Shown: positions 35,001 to 44,166, counted from the first letter of the stretch. The stretch is 64,000 nt of DNA from CALBTQ01 sp036725605 (GCA_036725605.1 DAIMDW010000007.1:62001-126000), one strand, 5' to 3'. Notes: generated by a model not told the origin, from the letters alone. Translations and numbers: made by a program.

Positions 35001-35663
35001 ATGTCCACGCCACGCCATCCATTGCCGGAAGCCCTGGGCGCTTGTTTGTCGCTTATCGTGCTGATCGCCGCGCTCAGCGCGTGGGGTGCGTCTTCGCCCG
35101 GCGGGCAAACGATCGCCGGGACGATCTTGCCGTTGGCGTTTTTCTGGCTGCCGATCGGCGTGACGTTCATGCGCGGACGCGACTTCGCCGCCTATGGTCT
35201 GACCTTGCGCGACTGGCCGCGCGGCCTGCGTTGGGCGTTGCTGACCGCATTGATCGTTTTGCCGCTGTACGCCGTCGGGCATGTCCTGTGGCAAAAGCAC
35301 TTCGGGCATGCGCCGCACCTGCATCTGGGACGCGCGTTGATCGCCGTGTTTTTCCGGCACCTGTTGGTGGTGGCGTTGCCCGAGGAGCTTTTCTTTCGCG
35401 GCTACGTGCAAACCCTGCTGGGGCAGCGCCTGCGACGGCCGGCCCCGCGGTGGCTCGGCGAGCAATGGCCGGCGATCGTGGCGACCTCCTTGCTCTTCGC
35501 GCTGGCCCACCTGGCGGTCGATGGACAGCCGGCGCGCCTGGCCGTGTTTTTCCCCGCCTTATTGTTCGGCTGGTTGCGCGAGCGCACCGGTTCGCTGCTG
35601 GCCCCCGTGCTCGTGCACACCCTGGCCAATCTGACCGTTTTCGTTTTGGCGGGAAGCGTGTAG
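35001..35663 (+). CDS. CPBP-family intramembrane protease
   Basis: The 220-residue inner-membrane protein has about seven hydrophobic segments and the CPBP (Abi/CAAX) signature: E128-E129 followed by FFRG (EELFFRGYVQ), an FALAHL histidine block and a third conserved H/N in HTLANL. CPBP glutamic-type proteases process prenylated or C-terminally tagged proteins in the membrane; in delta-like bacteria some act as sorting proteases (myxosortase type). The residue spacing does not let me choose between a CAAX-like and a sorting role. A secreted protein here ends with an Asp-run and GCGC, which makes a sorting role possible. Confidence 0.8.
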   Translation: MSTPRHPLPEALGACLSLIVLIAALSAWGASSPGGQTIAGTILPLAFFWLPIGVTFMRGRDFAAYGLTLRDWPRGLRWALLTALIVLPLYAVGHVLWQKHFGHAPHLHLGRALIAVFFRHLLVVALPEELFFRGYVQTLLGQRLRRPAPRWLGEQWPAIVATSLLFALAHLAVDGQPARLAVFFPALLFGWLRERTGSLLAPVLVHTLANLTVFVLAGSV

Positions 35664-35668
35664 GCGCT

Positions 35669-36691
35669 CTAGCCGCGGAAGCCCTTCATGCGCAGGAAAA
35701 CTTCCACGATGTCCGGATCGAACTGCGTGCTGGCGTTGCGCTTGATGATGTGCAGCGCGCGCGTTTCCTCCAGCGCGGTACGGTAGGAGCGGTCGGAGGT
35801 CATCGCGTCGTAGGCGTCGCACACGGTCATGATCCGCGAGCCGATCGGGATCTTCGTGCCGGCGATGTTGTCCGGATACCCACTGCCGTCGAAGAATTCG
35901 TGGTGATGGCGCACGATGCGCGAGATGCGCTTGAATTGCGGAATCTGCTCGACGATCTTCTGGCTGATCAGCGGGTGCGTTTTGATCAGTTCATATTCCT
36001 CGGCCGTAAGCTGGCCCTTCTTGTTGAGCACCGCCTCGGTGATGCCGATCTTGCCGATGTCGTGGAAGAGTCCGGCCAGCGAAATCTCCTCGCAGTCGGC
36101 GGCGGAAAAGCCCATCATTTGCGCCATGGCCACGGCGTTGTCAGCCACGCGGCGGCTATGGCCCTCGGTGTATTTGTCCTTGGCTTCCAGCGCGCTGACC
36201 AGCGAACGGATCGTCGAAATCAAGAGCTGCTGTTTTTCCTGGTTGCGCAAGTGCAGCGAAAGCGTCTGCTCTTTGATTTTCTTTTCCATGTTCATCTGCA
36301 ACTCGCGGCTGCGTAGCGTCAGCTTGCGTTTCTCCAGCGCGCGACGCACCGACAGCAGCAGGTCGAAGGCGTGGAAGGGTTTGTAGATGAAATCGTAAAC
36401 GCCGTTTTGCACGGCCTTGTTGGCCAGATCGGTATCGGTGCTCGTGGAAAGCAGAATGACGTCAATGCCGAATTCGGCGTTGTTGACGTAGCTGAGCAGC
36501 CCCAGGCCGGAGGAGCCGTTGATGTTCACGTCGCTGATGACCAGATCGATATTTTCCGTATCGAGAACTCGGATCGCCTGCTCGGTCGTGTAGGCCTCGA
36601 AGGGTACGCATCCGTCGACACCCAGGATGCTTTTAATGCTTTCGAGGATGTTTTTTTCGTCGTTGACGATCAGTATGTTGCACGCGGCCAT
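35669..36691 (-). CDS. Response regulator with HD-GYP phosphodiesterase domain
   Basis: The 340-residue cytoplasmic protein has an N-terminal receiver domain (residues 1-120) with acidic pocket D11/E12 and phosphoacceptor D54 (VISDVNINGS). A helical linker and an HD-GYP domain follow. The HD-GYP domain contains HDIGKIGI, HHHEFFDGSGYP and a DAYDAMTSDR segment; enzymes of this type hydrolyse cyclic di-GMP or related dinucleotides. Glycine-rich GSGYP (in place of GTGYP) keeps the GYP. No histidine kinase is encoded next to it. A promoter with TATAAT lies in front, and the start has an AGGAG site. Its stop is 5 nt from the CPBP gene stop. Confidence 0.92.
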   Translation of the reverse strand: MAACNILIVNDEKNILESIKSILGVDGCVPFEAYTTEQAIRVLDTENIDLVISDVNINGSSGLGLLSYVNNAEFGIDVILLSTSTDTDLANKAVQNGVYDFIYKPFHAFDLLLSVRRALEKRKLTLRSRELQMNMEKKIKEQTLSLHLRNQEKQQLLISTIRSLVSALEAKDKYTEGHSRRVADNAVAMAQMMGFSAADCEEISLAGLFHDIGKIGITEAVLNKKGQLTAEEYELIKTHPLISQKIVEQIPQFKRISRIVRHHHEFFDGSGYPDNIAGTKIPIGSRIMTVCDAYDAMTSDRSYRTALEETRALHIIKRNASTQFDPDIVEVFLRMKGFRG

Positions 36692-36721
36692 GACGCTCCT
36701 TCGCCAATTCCCTCAACGTGA

Positions 36722-36749
36722 ATTATAATCCGCCAATTCGATTATGCAA
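36722..36749 (-). promoter_or_regulatory. Sigma-70-type promoter of the HD-GYP gene
   Basis: Read on the minus strand, TTGCAT (36744-36749), a 16-bp spacer and a consensus TATAAT (36722-36727) precede the HD-GYP start codon at 36691 by about 31 nt, with an AGGAG site in between. Confidence 0.75.
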
Positions 36750-36827
36750 CTTGAGCGGTTCCTCCGCAAGAAAATCCTCTAGTTACGGCATGTTGGCCTA
36801 TCTGCCCAAATTCGCCCCGTCGATGGT

Positions 36828-37844
36828 TCAGCCCTCGATGCGACGAGACGACAACGCCATTCTATCGGCAGGTTGCGCCGAAATCGTGAATTTTTTTACG
36901 GAATTAATTTTTTGTGCGAGTACGTCGTTCGGTTCTTTCGGCTTGCCGTAGCTGACGATGCATGCCGCGGCGAACTCGACGTCGCCCGGTTCGTCGCCGC
37001 CCACGATCAACGCGGTCGGGCCCGGCCAGTCGGCCGGTTCCAGCAACCAGGCGCCGGTATGACTCAACTGCTCCAGTAGATGATTCTCCGCCTCGTTGCG
37101 GCTGACGATCACCTTGGCGCGCCCGTCGATGTCGATGTGCCGACCGACGGTCAGCAGTTCCAGATCGTCGTGCGCGACGACCGGTTTGATCGCCAGCAGG
37201 TGACGCAGGCGCGCGGCGTAGTTGGCGTCGGTCAGCAGACAGCCCCCGGCCGCGCCCGGCGGATCGACGATGTGCCACCGCCGCGCCAGCTCCTGTTGCG
37301 GTTTGCGACTGCGCCCGGTAATGGCCAGCAGCTTCTCGCGGTCGATCAGCCCCTCCTCCTCGGGGATCGTCGGAGGCAGCAGTTGCGCCGACAGCGGCCG
37401 CAGCAACCGGCCCTTGAGGCCGGAGTTGGTTTCGATGATCGCCAGCGTGTCGCGTCGTTGACTCATCGGCCGCTGACCGAGCACCTCGCCGGTGAACACG
37501 AAATCGTAGCCTTCGCTTTCCATGATCTCCCGCGCGAGCGCGAGCATGTGGATCTTGCAGTCGACGCACGGATTGAGTTGCTTGCCGTGGCCGTAGCGCG
37601 GCTGGCGGATCACCTCGACGAACGCGTCGCCCATCGGCACTTCGCGCAGCGGCACGTCGAGCACCTGCGCCCAGTGCGTCGCCGCGCCCGCCGCCGGTCC
37701 GGCCGTCATTGGACGAATGAACGGTGCGGTGAATTTCAGCGCCAGCACCTCGACGCCCAGTTCGAGCATCAACCGGGCCGCGAGAATCGAATCGAGTCCG
37801 CCCGACAACATGCCCAGCGCGCGCGCCCGTCGCGGTTCGTTCAT
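36828..37844 (-). CDS. PP-loop ATP pyrophosphatase, tRNA thiolation enzyme-like
   Basis: The 338-residue protein starts MNEPRRARALGMLSGGLDSI; SGGLDSI is the PP-loop that binds ATP in tRNA-thiolation and related adenylating enzymes. Conserved cysteines are in PCVDCK and GGCLLTD, and GEVLGQRPMSQRR is typical of a MnmA/ThiI-related branch. A C-terminal small domain (LELLTVGRHIDIDGRAKVIV) may bind RNA. Its ATG overlaps the stop of the yhaN-like gene by 4 nt (ATGA), as the last gene of a six-gene overlapping chain. The exact tRNA position and sulphur donor are unknown. Confidence 0.7.
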   Translation of the reverse strand: MNEPRRARALGMLSGGLDSILAARLMLELGVEVLALKFTAPFIRPMTAGPAAGAATHWAQVLDVPLREVPMGDAFVEVIRQPRYGHGKQLNPCVDCKIHMLALAREIMESEGYDFVFTGEVLGQRPMSQRRDTLAIIETNSGLKGRLLRPLSAQLLPPTIPEEEGLIDREKLLAITGRSRKPQQELARRWHIVDPPGAAGGCLLTDANYAARLRHLLAIKPVVAHDDLELLTVGRHIDIDGRAKVIVSRNEAENHLLEQLSHTGAWLLEPADWPGPTALIVGGDEPGDVEFAAACIVSYGKPKEPNDVLAQKINSVKKFTISAQPADRMALSSRRIEG

Positions 37845-39979
37845 CGTGCCTCCATCCGCACCACGTGCGCCGCCGCGATCAGGTCCGCGTCCCAGTTTGT
37901 GTGCGGGCTGCAAAGAACGATCTGCCGCGTTTGCGCCGCGGCGAGCATCAACTCGAGAAACCGTCGCCGGCGCGCGGCGTCGTAGCCGACCGCCGCGTCG
38001 TCGATCCACAGCGGCAGCGGATTGTCCGGGGCCAGCAGATCCAGCAACGCCAACCGTCCGGCGACCAGCAATTGATCGCCCGTGGCGGTCGAAAGCAATT
38101 CCAGCGGCAGCGCGCCGTCGGCGTCGGCCAGCGAAGGAGCCAAGTGCGCGTCGAGTTGCACCGCGCGCCGTTGCTCGCCGATCAGGTTGTCGAAGTGCGC
38201 CTGCGTGGCGTCGGTCAGGCGCGCCAGATCGTCGCCGAGGTAATTGTCCACCGCCGCTTCCAGCGTTTCGACGGCCGTCCACAACGCCTGCGCCTCGAGC
38301 TTCTTTTCGGTCAGTTCCTCCTCGACTTCCAACAAACGCTCGCGCATCGCCGTCGGATTTTCGATCGTCGCCCGGCGCTGCGCCAGTTGCTGATAGGCGA
38401 GGTCGCGTTCGCGCGCCGCGTTTTCCGCCGCCGACTCCAGCGCGTTGATGCGCGCGGCGAGGGTGCTGATGCGCTCGGACGTACTGTCGGCCAGATGCGG
38501 CGATTGCGCCAGCAATTCGTCCCGGTACAGGTGCAGCTCGGCGAGGTGACGATCCAGATGCCGCAACGTGTCGTTGAGATCGACCTCGGGCGGCAGCATG
38601 TCGATTTGCGCGTCGACGCGCTCGCTCTCCTTGCGCAACTCGCTCAGTTGCCGGGCCTCTTGCAGCACCTTCTCCAACTCTTCGCGCGTCAACCGGTCGA
38701 AACCGCTGCCCACGGTCAGTCGTTCGGCCTCGGCCAGCGCCTCGTCGCGGTCCGCCTCCAGGTCCTGCACGCGCCCTTGCAGAATCTTTTTGGTCGTCAG
38801 CACCCGTAGCAGCGATCGCAGCGCCAGCCCGAGCGGAATGCCGACCAGCGCGGCGGTCACGGTAATGATCGTCATCAAGTACCGCGGATACAGCCGGGCC
38901 AGCAGCGAACCGGTGGCGAGCATCGCCAGGCCGATGAGTATCATGCCCAGCCAAACGTAGGTCGACTTGCCGCGCGCTTGCGTTTGCATCAGGCGCAGCT
39001 TGGCGGCGCGGTCCTCCGCGATCACCAGCAGCGCCAGCCGTCGATGCAGCTTGGACAATCCTTCCTGGTCGATCGCCGCGAGCGTCGAATAGGCTTTGGC
39101 GTCCACCGTCAGCCCCGCCTTGTGCGCCTGCAATTTGAAGAGACGGTCGCGGTCGGCCTCGATGCGCTCGCGCTTTTCGGTCGCGTCGTCGATCCGCTGT
39201 TGCGCGTCGAGCCACAGACCGAGTTGATCGAGCTCGGCGTTGGCCTTGGTCAGTTCCTCTTCCACCGCCGCATATCGCTGAACGGCGGCGGCGTGCGCGT
39301 GCTCGGCCTGCGCCAGCAACGTGTGGGCCTGACCGGCGCGATCGAGCCGGTTTTTGAGTTCTTCGCTTTCCTGCGTGAGAATCTCGATCGGCCGTGCCTT
39401 GGTGCGCTTACGGCCCAGCGGATTTTCGCTGGTCAACGTGAAGTAGTGTTCCAGCAGATCGTCGCGCACCGCCTGATGGTCGTGCAGCACCTGGCCGTTG
39501 AGAATCTGGCGCACGCGCGCGGCCGTGTCGCCGCCCAGCAAGCGGCGCCCGCCGCCGTCGACCGCCAGCTCGAGCAATTCGAGGTCGGGCAGGCCGAACA
39601 GATCGCCGATCAGCTTGTGATAGGTCAGCACGTTCGCGCCGCGTCCGCGCGGACTGACTTTCGCCCCGAAGCGCTCGACCTTCGCGCCGTCTTCCAGGCG
39701 ATAGACGCGCACCTGGTGCGAGGAGAAATCGCGGTCGATCAGCCACGAATCGCCGCCGCTGTCCACGCGCACCGCGGCGCCGAACACGCCGTGGTGCCCG
39801 CGCCGGTGCAGACGTTCGACGTCCGCGTCGCCCAACAGCGCGGCCAGTAACGCCCGCGTCAGCGTCGACTTGCCCGCCTCGTTGGGGCCCAGCAGCAGGT
39901 TGAGCCCCGGCGCGAACCGCACGCTGGCGGTCGTGAACGGACCGAGGTTTTCCACCGTGATGCCGCCGATGACGCTCAT
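37841..39979 (-). CDS. SbcC/YhaN-like ATPase with coiled coil and membrane segments
   Basis: The 712-residue protein has a Walker A motif at its N-terminus (GLNLLLGPNEAGKSTLTRAL) and a Walker B/D-loop region near the end (LWIDDAAVGYDAARRRRFLE). The two halves of an SMC-like ATPase head are separated by a long coiled coil. Unlike SbcC, it has two adjacent hydrophobic helices at about residues 330-385 (YVWLGMILIGLAMLATGSLL and the following YLMTIITVTAALVGIPLGLA), which is a YhaN feature. The adjacent nuclease gene (overlap 4 nt) is YhaO-like. Together they should form a membrane-attached Mre11-Rad50-like complex acting on DNA ends. Confidence 0.82.
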   Translation of the reverse strand: MSVIGGITVENLGPFTTASVRFAPGLNLLLGPNEAGKSTLTRALLAALLGDADVERLHRRGHHGVFGAAVRVDSGGDSWLIDRDFSSHQVRVYRLEDGAKVERFGAKVSPRGRGANVLTYHKLIGDLFGLPDLELLELAVDGGGRRLLGGDTAARVRQILNGQVLHDHQAVRDDLLEHYFTLTSENPLGRKRTKARPIEILTQESEELKNRLDRAGQAHTLLAQAEHAHAAAVQRYAAVEEELTKANAELDQLGLWLDAQQRIDDATEKRERIEADRDRLFKLQAHKAGLTVDAKAYSTLAAIDQEGLSKLHRRLALLVIAEDRAAKLRLMQTQARGKSTYVWLGMILIGLAMLATGSLLARLYPRYLMTIITVTAALVGIPLGLALRSLLRVLTTKKILQGRVQDLEADRDEALAEAERLTVGSGFDRLTREELEKVLQEARQLSELRKESERVDAQIDMLPPEVDLNDTLRHLDRHLAELHLYRDELLAQSPHLADSTSERISTLAARINALESAAENAARERDLAYQQLAQRRATIENPTAMRERLLEVEEELTEKKLEAQALWTAVETLEAAVDNYLGDDLARLTDATQAHFDNLIGEQRRAVQLDAHLAPSLADADGALPLELLSTATGDQLLVAGRLALLDLLAPDNPLPLWIDDAAVGYDAARRRRFLELMLAAAQTRQIVLCSPHTNWDADLIAAAHVVRMEAR

Positions 39980-41109
39980 GTCCGTCGCTCCAGCGGATGA
40001 CGATCGAAGGCGGCGAGCAGCGCCTGCAGCGCGCGCTTGAGCAACCGTCGCTCGTTGCCTTCGGGCGCCGCGTCCAGGCGCGCCAGCAACGCGCCGACCG
40101 CATGCCCGCGCACGGTCGGTTCGCCGGCGACCTGCCGCAACCACTCGCTGTGGCTCAGGTCGGTTTCGTCGACGAGCACCAAGTACGCGAATTTCGACGC
40201 GAGCCGCGCGGCCAGTTCCTCGCCGGCCAGCGGCTTGTCGAGCAGACCGCTCAGACGAAAGCGCGCGTACACGTCTTCGCCCGCGTGCGCCGCCAGCAGA
40301 CGCACGATCGCTTCGTCATCCTCGGCCGCCGAAACGTCCAGGCGCAGATCGAGGCACTGACCGGCACCCAGGTCCAGCGGCGTGAGCTTCGTTTCGCCGT
40401 CGTCGATTTCCGCCAGATACGCCGTGCGCGGCCCCATCTCGCCGAAGCGCAACGCGGCGGGCGTGCCCGCGTAAGCGCCGATCAACCGCCCCTCGTATTG
40501 GATCGGTGCGGCGCCGTGGTAATGGCCCAGGGCGAGGTAATCCAACCGCAGCCGCGCCAGGTCGGCCGCGCGCACCGGAATGTCCTTGTGCGCGGCGGAA
40601 AAATAACTGCCGTGGATCAACGTCGCGTGCAACAGACCGACGTGCACGCCCTCGTGCTCGCGCCGGCGCAGGCTGTCGAGTTCCGCGCGCCGGCCCGGCA
40701 CGGCGGTCAGCCCGTACAGCCACAGCGGTTCGTCTTCGGTTTCGACCAGCCGCGGCTCGTCGCACTGCGCCCGGTTGAACCACACGAGGTTGTCGTGCTC
40801 CCAGCAAACCGCACCGCCGCCGTGCGCCGTGTGATCGTGCGTGCCCGGCAGCGTGAACGCCGGAATGCCTTCGAGCTCGAGCGCGTCGAAAAGATCCTTG
40901 GCGGTTTCGCGCGCCTGCTCGTCGGGCCGCGTCGAATCGAACAGATCCCCCGCGATGAGCACCGCGTCGACCGACTGCTCGTCGGCGTGCTTGACGATCC
41001 GCTCCAACGCTCCGCGCTGATCCTCGCGCCGGCGCGCGGCCGCCTCGCCGAACGCGGCGAATGACGCGCCCAGGTGCCAGTCGGCGGTATGCAGCACGCG
41101 CACGGTCAT
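39976..41109 (-). CDS. SbcD/Mre11/YhaO-like metallophosphoesterase
   Basis: The 377-residue nuclease has all phosphoesterase motifs of the Mre11 type: DWH near the N-terminus (HTADWHLG), GDLFDSTRPD, GTHDH in place of the usual GNHD, LLHATL and GHYHG. It should bind two Mn or Mg ions and cut DNA ends with the downstream YhaN-like ATPase, whose gene overlaps by 4 nt. AAGGATGA precedes the start at 41109, which itself overlaps the tlyA stop. The replacement of N by T in the third motif is worth noting. Confidence 0.85.
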   Translation of the reverse strand: MTVRVLHTADWHLGASFAAFGEAAARRREDQRGALERIVKHADEQSVDAVLIAGDLFDSTRPDEQARETAKDLFDALELEGIPAFTLPGTHDHTAHGGGAVCWEHDNLVWFNRAQCDEPRLVETEDEPLWLYGLTAVPGRRAELDSLRRREHEGVHVGLLHATLIHGSYFSAAHKDIPVRAADLARLRLDYLALGHYHGAAPIQYEGRLIGAYAGTPAALRFGEMGPRTAYLAEIDDGETKLTPLDLGAGQCLDLRLDVSAAEDDEAIVRLLAAHAGEDVYARFRLSGLLDKPLAGEELAARLASKFAYLVLVDETDLSHSEWLRQVAGEPTVRGHAVGALLARLDAAPEGNERRLLKRALQALLAAFDRHPLERRT

Positions 41110-41852
41110 GGTTCATCCTTGTGCAGCAGCACGAACACTTCGCGGTTGCCCTTCGCGCCGGTCACCGGCGAGGGGATCTGCCCCCGCGCGCTCAGCCCGG
41201 CCTCGCGGGCGTAGCCGAAGACGTTGTCCACGCACGCGGCGATCACCGCATCGTCTTTGACCAGTCCGCCTTTGCCCACCTGTTCGCGCCCGGCCTCGAA
41301 CTGCGGCTTGACCAGCGCGACGACCGACGCCCCGGCGCGCAGGTGTTTGGCGACGACGGGCAGGATGAACTTGAGCGAAATGAAACTCACGTCGATCACC
41401 GCGCCGTCGAACAGCTCTCCATTGAAGAAGTCGTCGGGCAGATGCCGCACGTTGACGCGCTCACGGCAGGTCACGCGCGGATCGTTGCGCAGGCGCAGAT
41501 CGAGCTGGCCGTAACCCACGTCCAGGCCGGTGACGTGCGCGGCGTCGCGCTGCAGCAGCAGGTCGGTGAAGCCGCCGGTCGACTGGCCGACGTCCAGCCA
41601 CCGTTGTCCCGCCGGATCGACCGCGAACGCCTCCAGCGCGCCCAGCAGCTTGTCGCCGCCGCGGCTGGCGAAGCGGCGCTCGTCGCGCCTGAGACGGATC
41701 GCCGCGTCGACCGCCACCGCCGTGCCCGCCTTGGTGACCGGCCGGTCGTCGACGAGCACCTCGCCGGCCATGATCATCGCTTTGGCTTTCTCACGGCTGG
41801 GGGCGAGGTCGCGGGCGACCAGCAACATATCGAGGCGTTCTTTGCTCGGCAT
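41106..41852 (-). CDS. tlyA: TlyA-family rRNA 2'-O-methyltransferase
   Basis: The 248-residue protein has an N-terminal S4 RNA-binding domain (residues 1-65, ERLDMLLVARDLAPSREKAK) and an FtsJ-like SAM methyltransferase domain (WLDVGQSTGGFTDLLL, DVSFISL, LVKPQFE). TlyA enzymes methylate the 2'-hydroxyl of cytidines in 16S and 23S rRNA; some have haemolysin-like annotation that is not supported. It lies in the xseB-dxs-tlyA chain, an order common in other bacteria. The next gene overlaps it by 4 nt. Confidence 0.92.
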   Translation of the reverse strand: MPSKERLDMLLVARDLAPSREKAKAMIMAGEVLVDDRPVTKAGTAVAVDAAIRLRRDERRFASRGGDKLLGALEAFAVDPAGQRWLDVGQSTGGFTDLLLQRDAAHVTGLDVGYGQLDLRLRNDPRVTCRERVNVRHLPDDFFNGELFDGAVIDVSFISLKFILPVVAKHLRAGASVVALVKPQFEAGREQVGKGGLVKDDAVIAACVDNVFGYAREAGLSARGQIPSPVTGAKGNREVFVLLHKDEP

Positions 41853-41858
41853 GGCGAC

Positions 41859-43742
41859 TCAGCGGCGGTCCAGCAGGTCGCGCGCGACGGCGAGAATCCC
41901 TTCCCAATCGATGCCCACGCGGTGGCGCAACGTTTCCTGCGGACCATGTTCGATAAACCGGTCGGGCAAGCCGACCAGTCGCGTTTTCACTTCATCCAAC
42001 CCTTTGTCGGCGAACAGTTCGAGCACCGCCGCGCCGAAGCCGCCCTGGCGCGCGTTTTCCTCGACGGTGATCACGCGCCCGGTTTTGCGCGCCCAGTGCA
42101 CGAGCAGTTGCTCGTCCAGCGGCTTGACGAACCGCGCGTTGATCACGGCCGCCTCGATGCCCTCGTCGGCCAACGCCTGGGCCGCGCGCAGCGCCGGGAC
42201 CACGCGGTTGCCGATGGCGATCAGCGTCAGGTCGTCGCCCTCGCGCACGACCACGCCGCGCCCGCGTTCGAGGATCGTCGGCGTCGCCGGCAGCGGCACG
42301 CCTTCGCCGTTGCCGCGCGGATAGCGCACCGCCACGGGCAGATCGTAGGCAAAGGCGCTGGCCAGCATGTCGACCAACTCGGCCTCGTTCGCCGGGGCCA
42401 TGATCGTCAGGCGCGGAATGTGCCGCAGGTAACTGAGGTCGAACACGCCGTGGTGCGTCGGCCCGTCGTCGCCGACCAGCCCGCCGCGATCCAGCGCGAA
42501 CACGACCGGCAGATTCTGCAGGCACACGTCGTGGACGATTTGGTCGTACGCGCGCTGCATGAACGTCGAGTAGATCGCCGCGATCGGCTTGTAGCCCGCG
42601 CGGGCCAGGCCCGAGGCGAAGGTGATCGCGTGCTGCTCGCTGATGCCCACGTCGTAGGAGCGGTCGGGAAATTCCGCCATGAACGCTTCCAGCCCGGTGC
42701 CGCCGGGCATGGCCGCGGTGATGCCCACGATGCGTTCGTCGTGCCGGGCGAGCTGGGTCAGTGCGTCGCCGAAGACCTTGGTGTACGACGGCGGCGCGCC
42801 GGTCGATTTTTTCGGCTCGCCGGTGGCCACGTCGAACTTGCCGATGCCGTGAAACGCCGACGGGTTGAACTCCGCCGGCCCGTAGCCCTTGCCCTTTTGC
42901 GTGATCAGGTGCACGAGCACCGGGTTGTCGCGCCGCATCACCGTGCGGAAGGCGTCGATCACCGCGTCGATGTCGTGACCGTCGATCGGCCCGATGTACT
43001 CGAAGCCCAACGCCTCGAACAAGAAGCCCGGCGCGAGGAAGCTCTTGACCGAATCCTCCATCCGCTTGCTGGCGCGGTAGGGATCCTCGCCGACGTTGGG
43101 CATCGTTTTGAGGAAGCCCTTGAGCCGTTTGCGGATTGCCTGGCCGGTCTGGCCGGCGAACTTGCGGCTGAGGTAGCCCGACATCGCGCCGACGTTGGGC
43201 GAAATCGACATTTCGTTGTCGTTGAGCACGATGATGAAATTGCGGTCCAGCCGCCCGGCCTGGTTGAGCCCCTCGTAGGCCAGCCCGGCGGTCATCGAGC
43301 CGTCGCCGATCACCGCGATCACCCGGCTGTCGGCGTCGCCGGCGAGGCGCTGCGCTTCGACCAGGCCCAGCGCGGAACTGATCGACGTGCCCGCGTGGCC
43401 GACGAAAAAATGGTCGTGCTCGCTTTCGTCGCAGCAGGGGAAGCCGCTCATCCCGTCGATCTGCCGCAGCGTCTTGAAGGCGTCGCGGCGCCCGGTCAGC
43501 AGCTTGTGCGCGTAAGCCTGATGCCCCACGTCCCAGACGATCTTGTCGCGCGGGCTTTCGAACACGTAGTGCAGCGCGATCGACAGTTCGACCGCCCCCA
43601 GGTTGCTGGCGAGGTGGCCGCCGGTTTGGCTGACGGTCTGCACGATTTCCGCGCGCAACTCCTCGGCCAGGCGGGGCAGGTCGTCGATGGAAAGTCGTTT
43701 CAGATCGGCGGGTGAGTCGATCGTCTCCAGCAGGCGGCTCAA
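41859..43742 (-). CDS. dxs: 1-deoxy-D-xylulose-5-phosphate synthase
   Basis: The 627-residue TPP enzyme condenses pyruvate and glyceraldehyde 3-phosphate to start the MEP isoprenoid pathway and the thiamine and pyridoxal branches. It shows TGGHLASNLGAVELSIALHY, the TPP motif GDGSMTAGL with a following NDNEMS, and a transketolase-like C-terminal half (RYPRGNGEG, HHGVFDLSYL). The start is a TTG that overlaps the xseB stop (TTGA), with GAGGAGGA immediately upstream. A farnesyl diphosphate synthase gene, often found between xseB and dxs, is missing here. Confidence 0.95.
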   Translation of the reverse strand: MSRLLETIDSPADLKRLSIDDLPRLAEELRAEIVQTVSQTGGHLASNLGAVELSIALHYVFESPRDKIVWDVGHQAYAHKLLTGRRDAFKTLRQIDGMSGFPCCDESEHDHFFVGHAGTSISSALGLVEAQRLAGDADSRVIAVIGDGSMTAGLAYEGLNQAGRLDRNFIIVLNDNEMSISPNVGAMSGYLSRKFAGQTGQAIRKRLKGFLKTMPNVGEDPYRASKRMEDSVKSFLAPGFLFEALGFEYIGPIDGHDIDAVIDAFRTVMRRDNPVLVHLITQKGKGYGPAEFNPSAFHGIGKFDVATGEPKKSTGAPPSYTKVFGDALTQLARHDERIVGITAAMPGGTGLEAFMAEFPDRSYDVGISEQHAITFASGLARAGYKPIAAIYSTFMQRAYDQIVHDVCLQNLPVVFALDRGGLVGDDGPTHHGVFDLSYLRHIPRLTIMAPANEAELVDMLASAFAYDLPVAVRYPRGNGEGVPLPATPTILERGRGVVVREGDDLTLIAIGNRVVPALRAAQALADEGIEAAVINARFVKPLDEQLLVHWARKTGRVITVEENARQGGFGAAVLELFADKGLDEVKTRLVGLPDRFIEHGPQETLRHRVGIDWEGILAVARDLLDRR

Positions 43743-44014
43743 ATCTCCTCCTCGTCGGGTTCTCCCAGGTCGGCGGCGAAGGGCTTGCGCACCGGCGCTT
43801 CGCCCTCTTTGGCCAGGAGCACTTCGATTTTGCGTTCGGCGGCGTCGAGCACTTCCTGCAGTTGCTTGGACAAGGTTACGCCCTCCTCGAACGTGGCGAC
43901 CGCTTCCTCCAGGGGCAGCTCGCCGGATTCGAGTTTGTCCACCAACTCTTCGAGCCGCGCCATGCGCGCTTCGAAGGATTCATCCGACTTCTTCACTTTT
44001 GTTTTCCCGGCCAT
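43739..44014 (-). CDS. xseB: Exodeoxyribonuclease VII small subunit
   Basis: The 91-residue coiled protein has the XseB core SFEARMARLEELVDKLESGE and LPLEEAVATFEEGVTL. It is a small, acidic-ended subunit of exonuclease VII that processes single-stranded DNA. The start at 44014 is supported by GAGGAGAA; four codons upstream are less likely. The gene for the large subunit XseA is not in the window upstream of it. It starts a chain of six minus-strand genes that overlap or nearly touch. Confidence 0.9.
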   Translation of the reverse strand: MAGKTKVKKSDESFEARMARLEELVDKLESGELPLEEAVATFEEGVTLSKQLQEVLDAAERKIEVLLAKEGEAPVRKPFAADLGEPDEEEI

Positions 44015-44086
44015 GATTCTCCTCACCCGGCTCCCAACGAAAGAATCATTGTGACACCGCCGCCTTGCGCGGTCAACGATAGCGTG

Positions 44087-44115
44087 TTGACAGCGTCGCG
44101 ACAGTCGGTTATATA
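44087..44115 (+). promoter_or_regulatory. Near-consensus sigma-70 promoter for a tiny basic protein
   Basis: TTGACA (44087-44092), a 17-bp spacer and TATATA (44110-44115) form a strong promoter on the plus strand. The gene downstream starts at 44167, with AGGAG in the leader. Confidence 0.85.
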
Positions 44116-44166
44116 CAGCCTTCCGGAAAGCCGGTCAAAGGTTATCACAGGCCAGGAGAGAGAAAG

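Noticed and set aside
37841..41109. Anti-phage defence system made of the SMC-like ATPase and nuclease
   Set aside because: Both are close in plan to chromosomal YhaN/YhaO, and they sit in a housekeeping operon with dxs and tlyA; there is no sign of a defence island.
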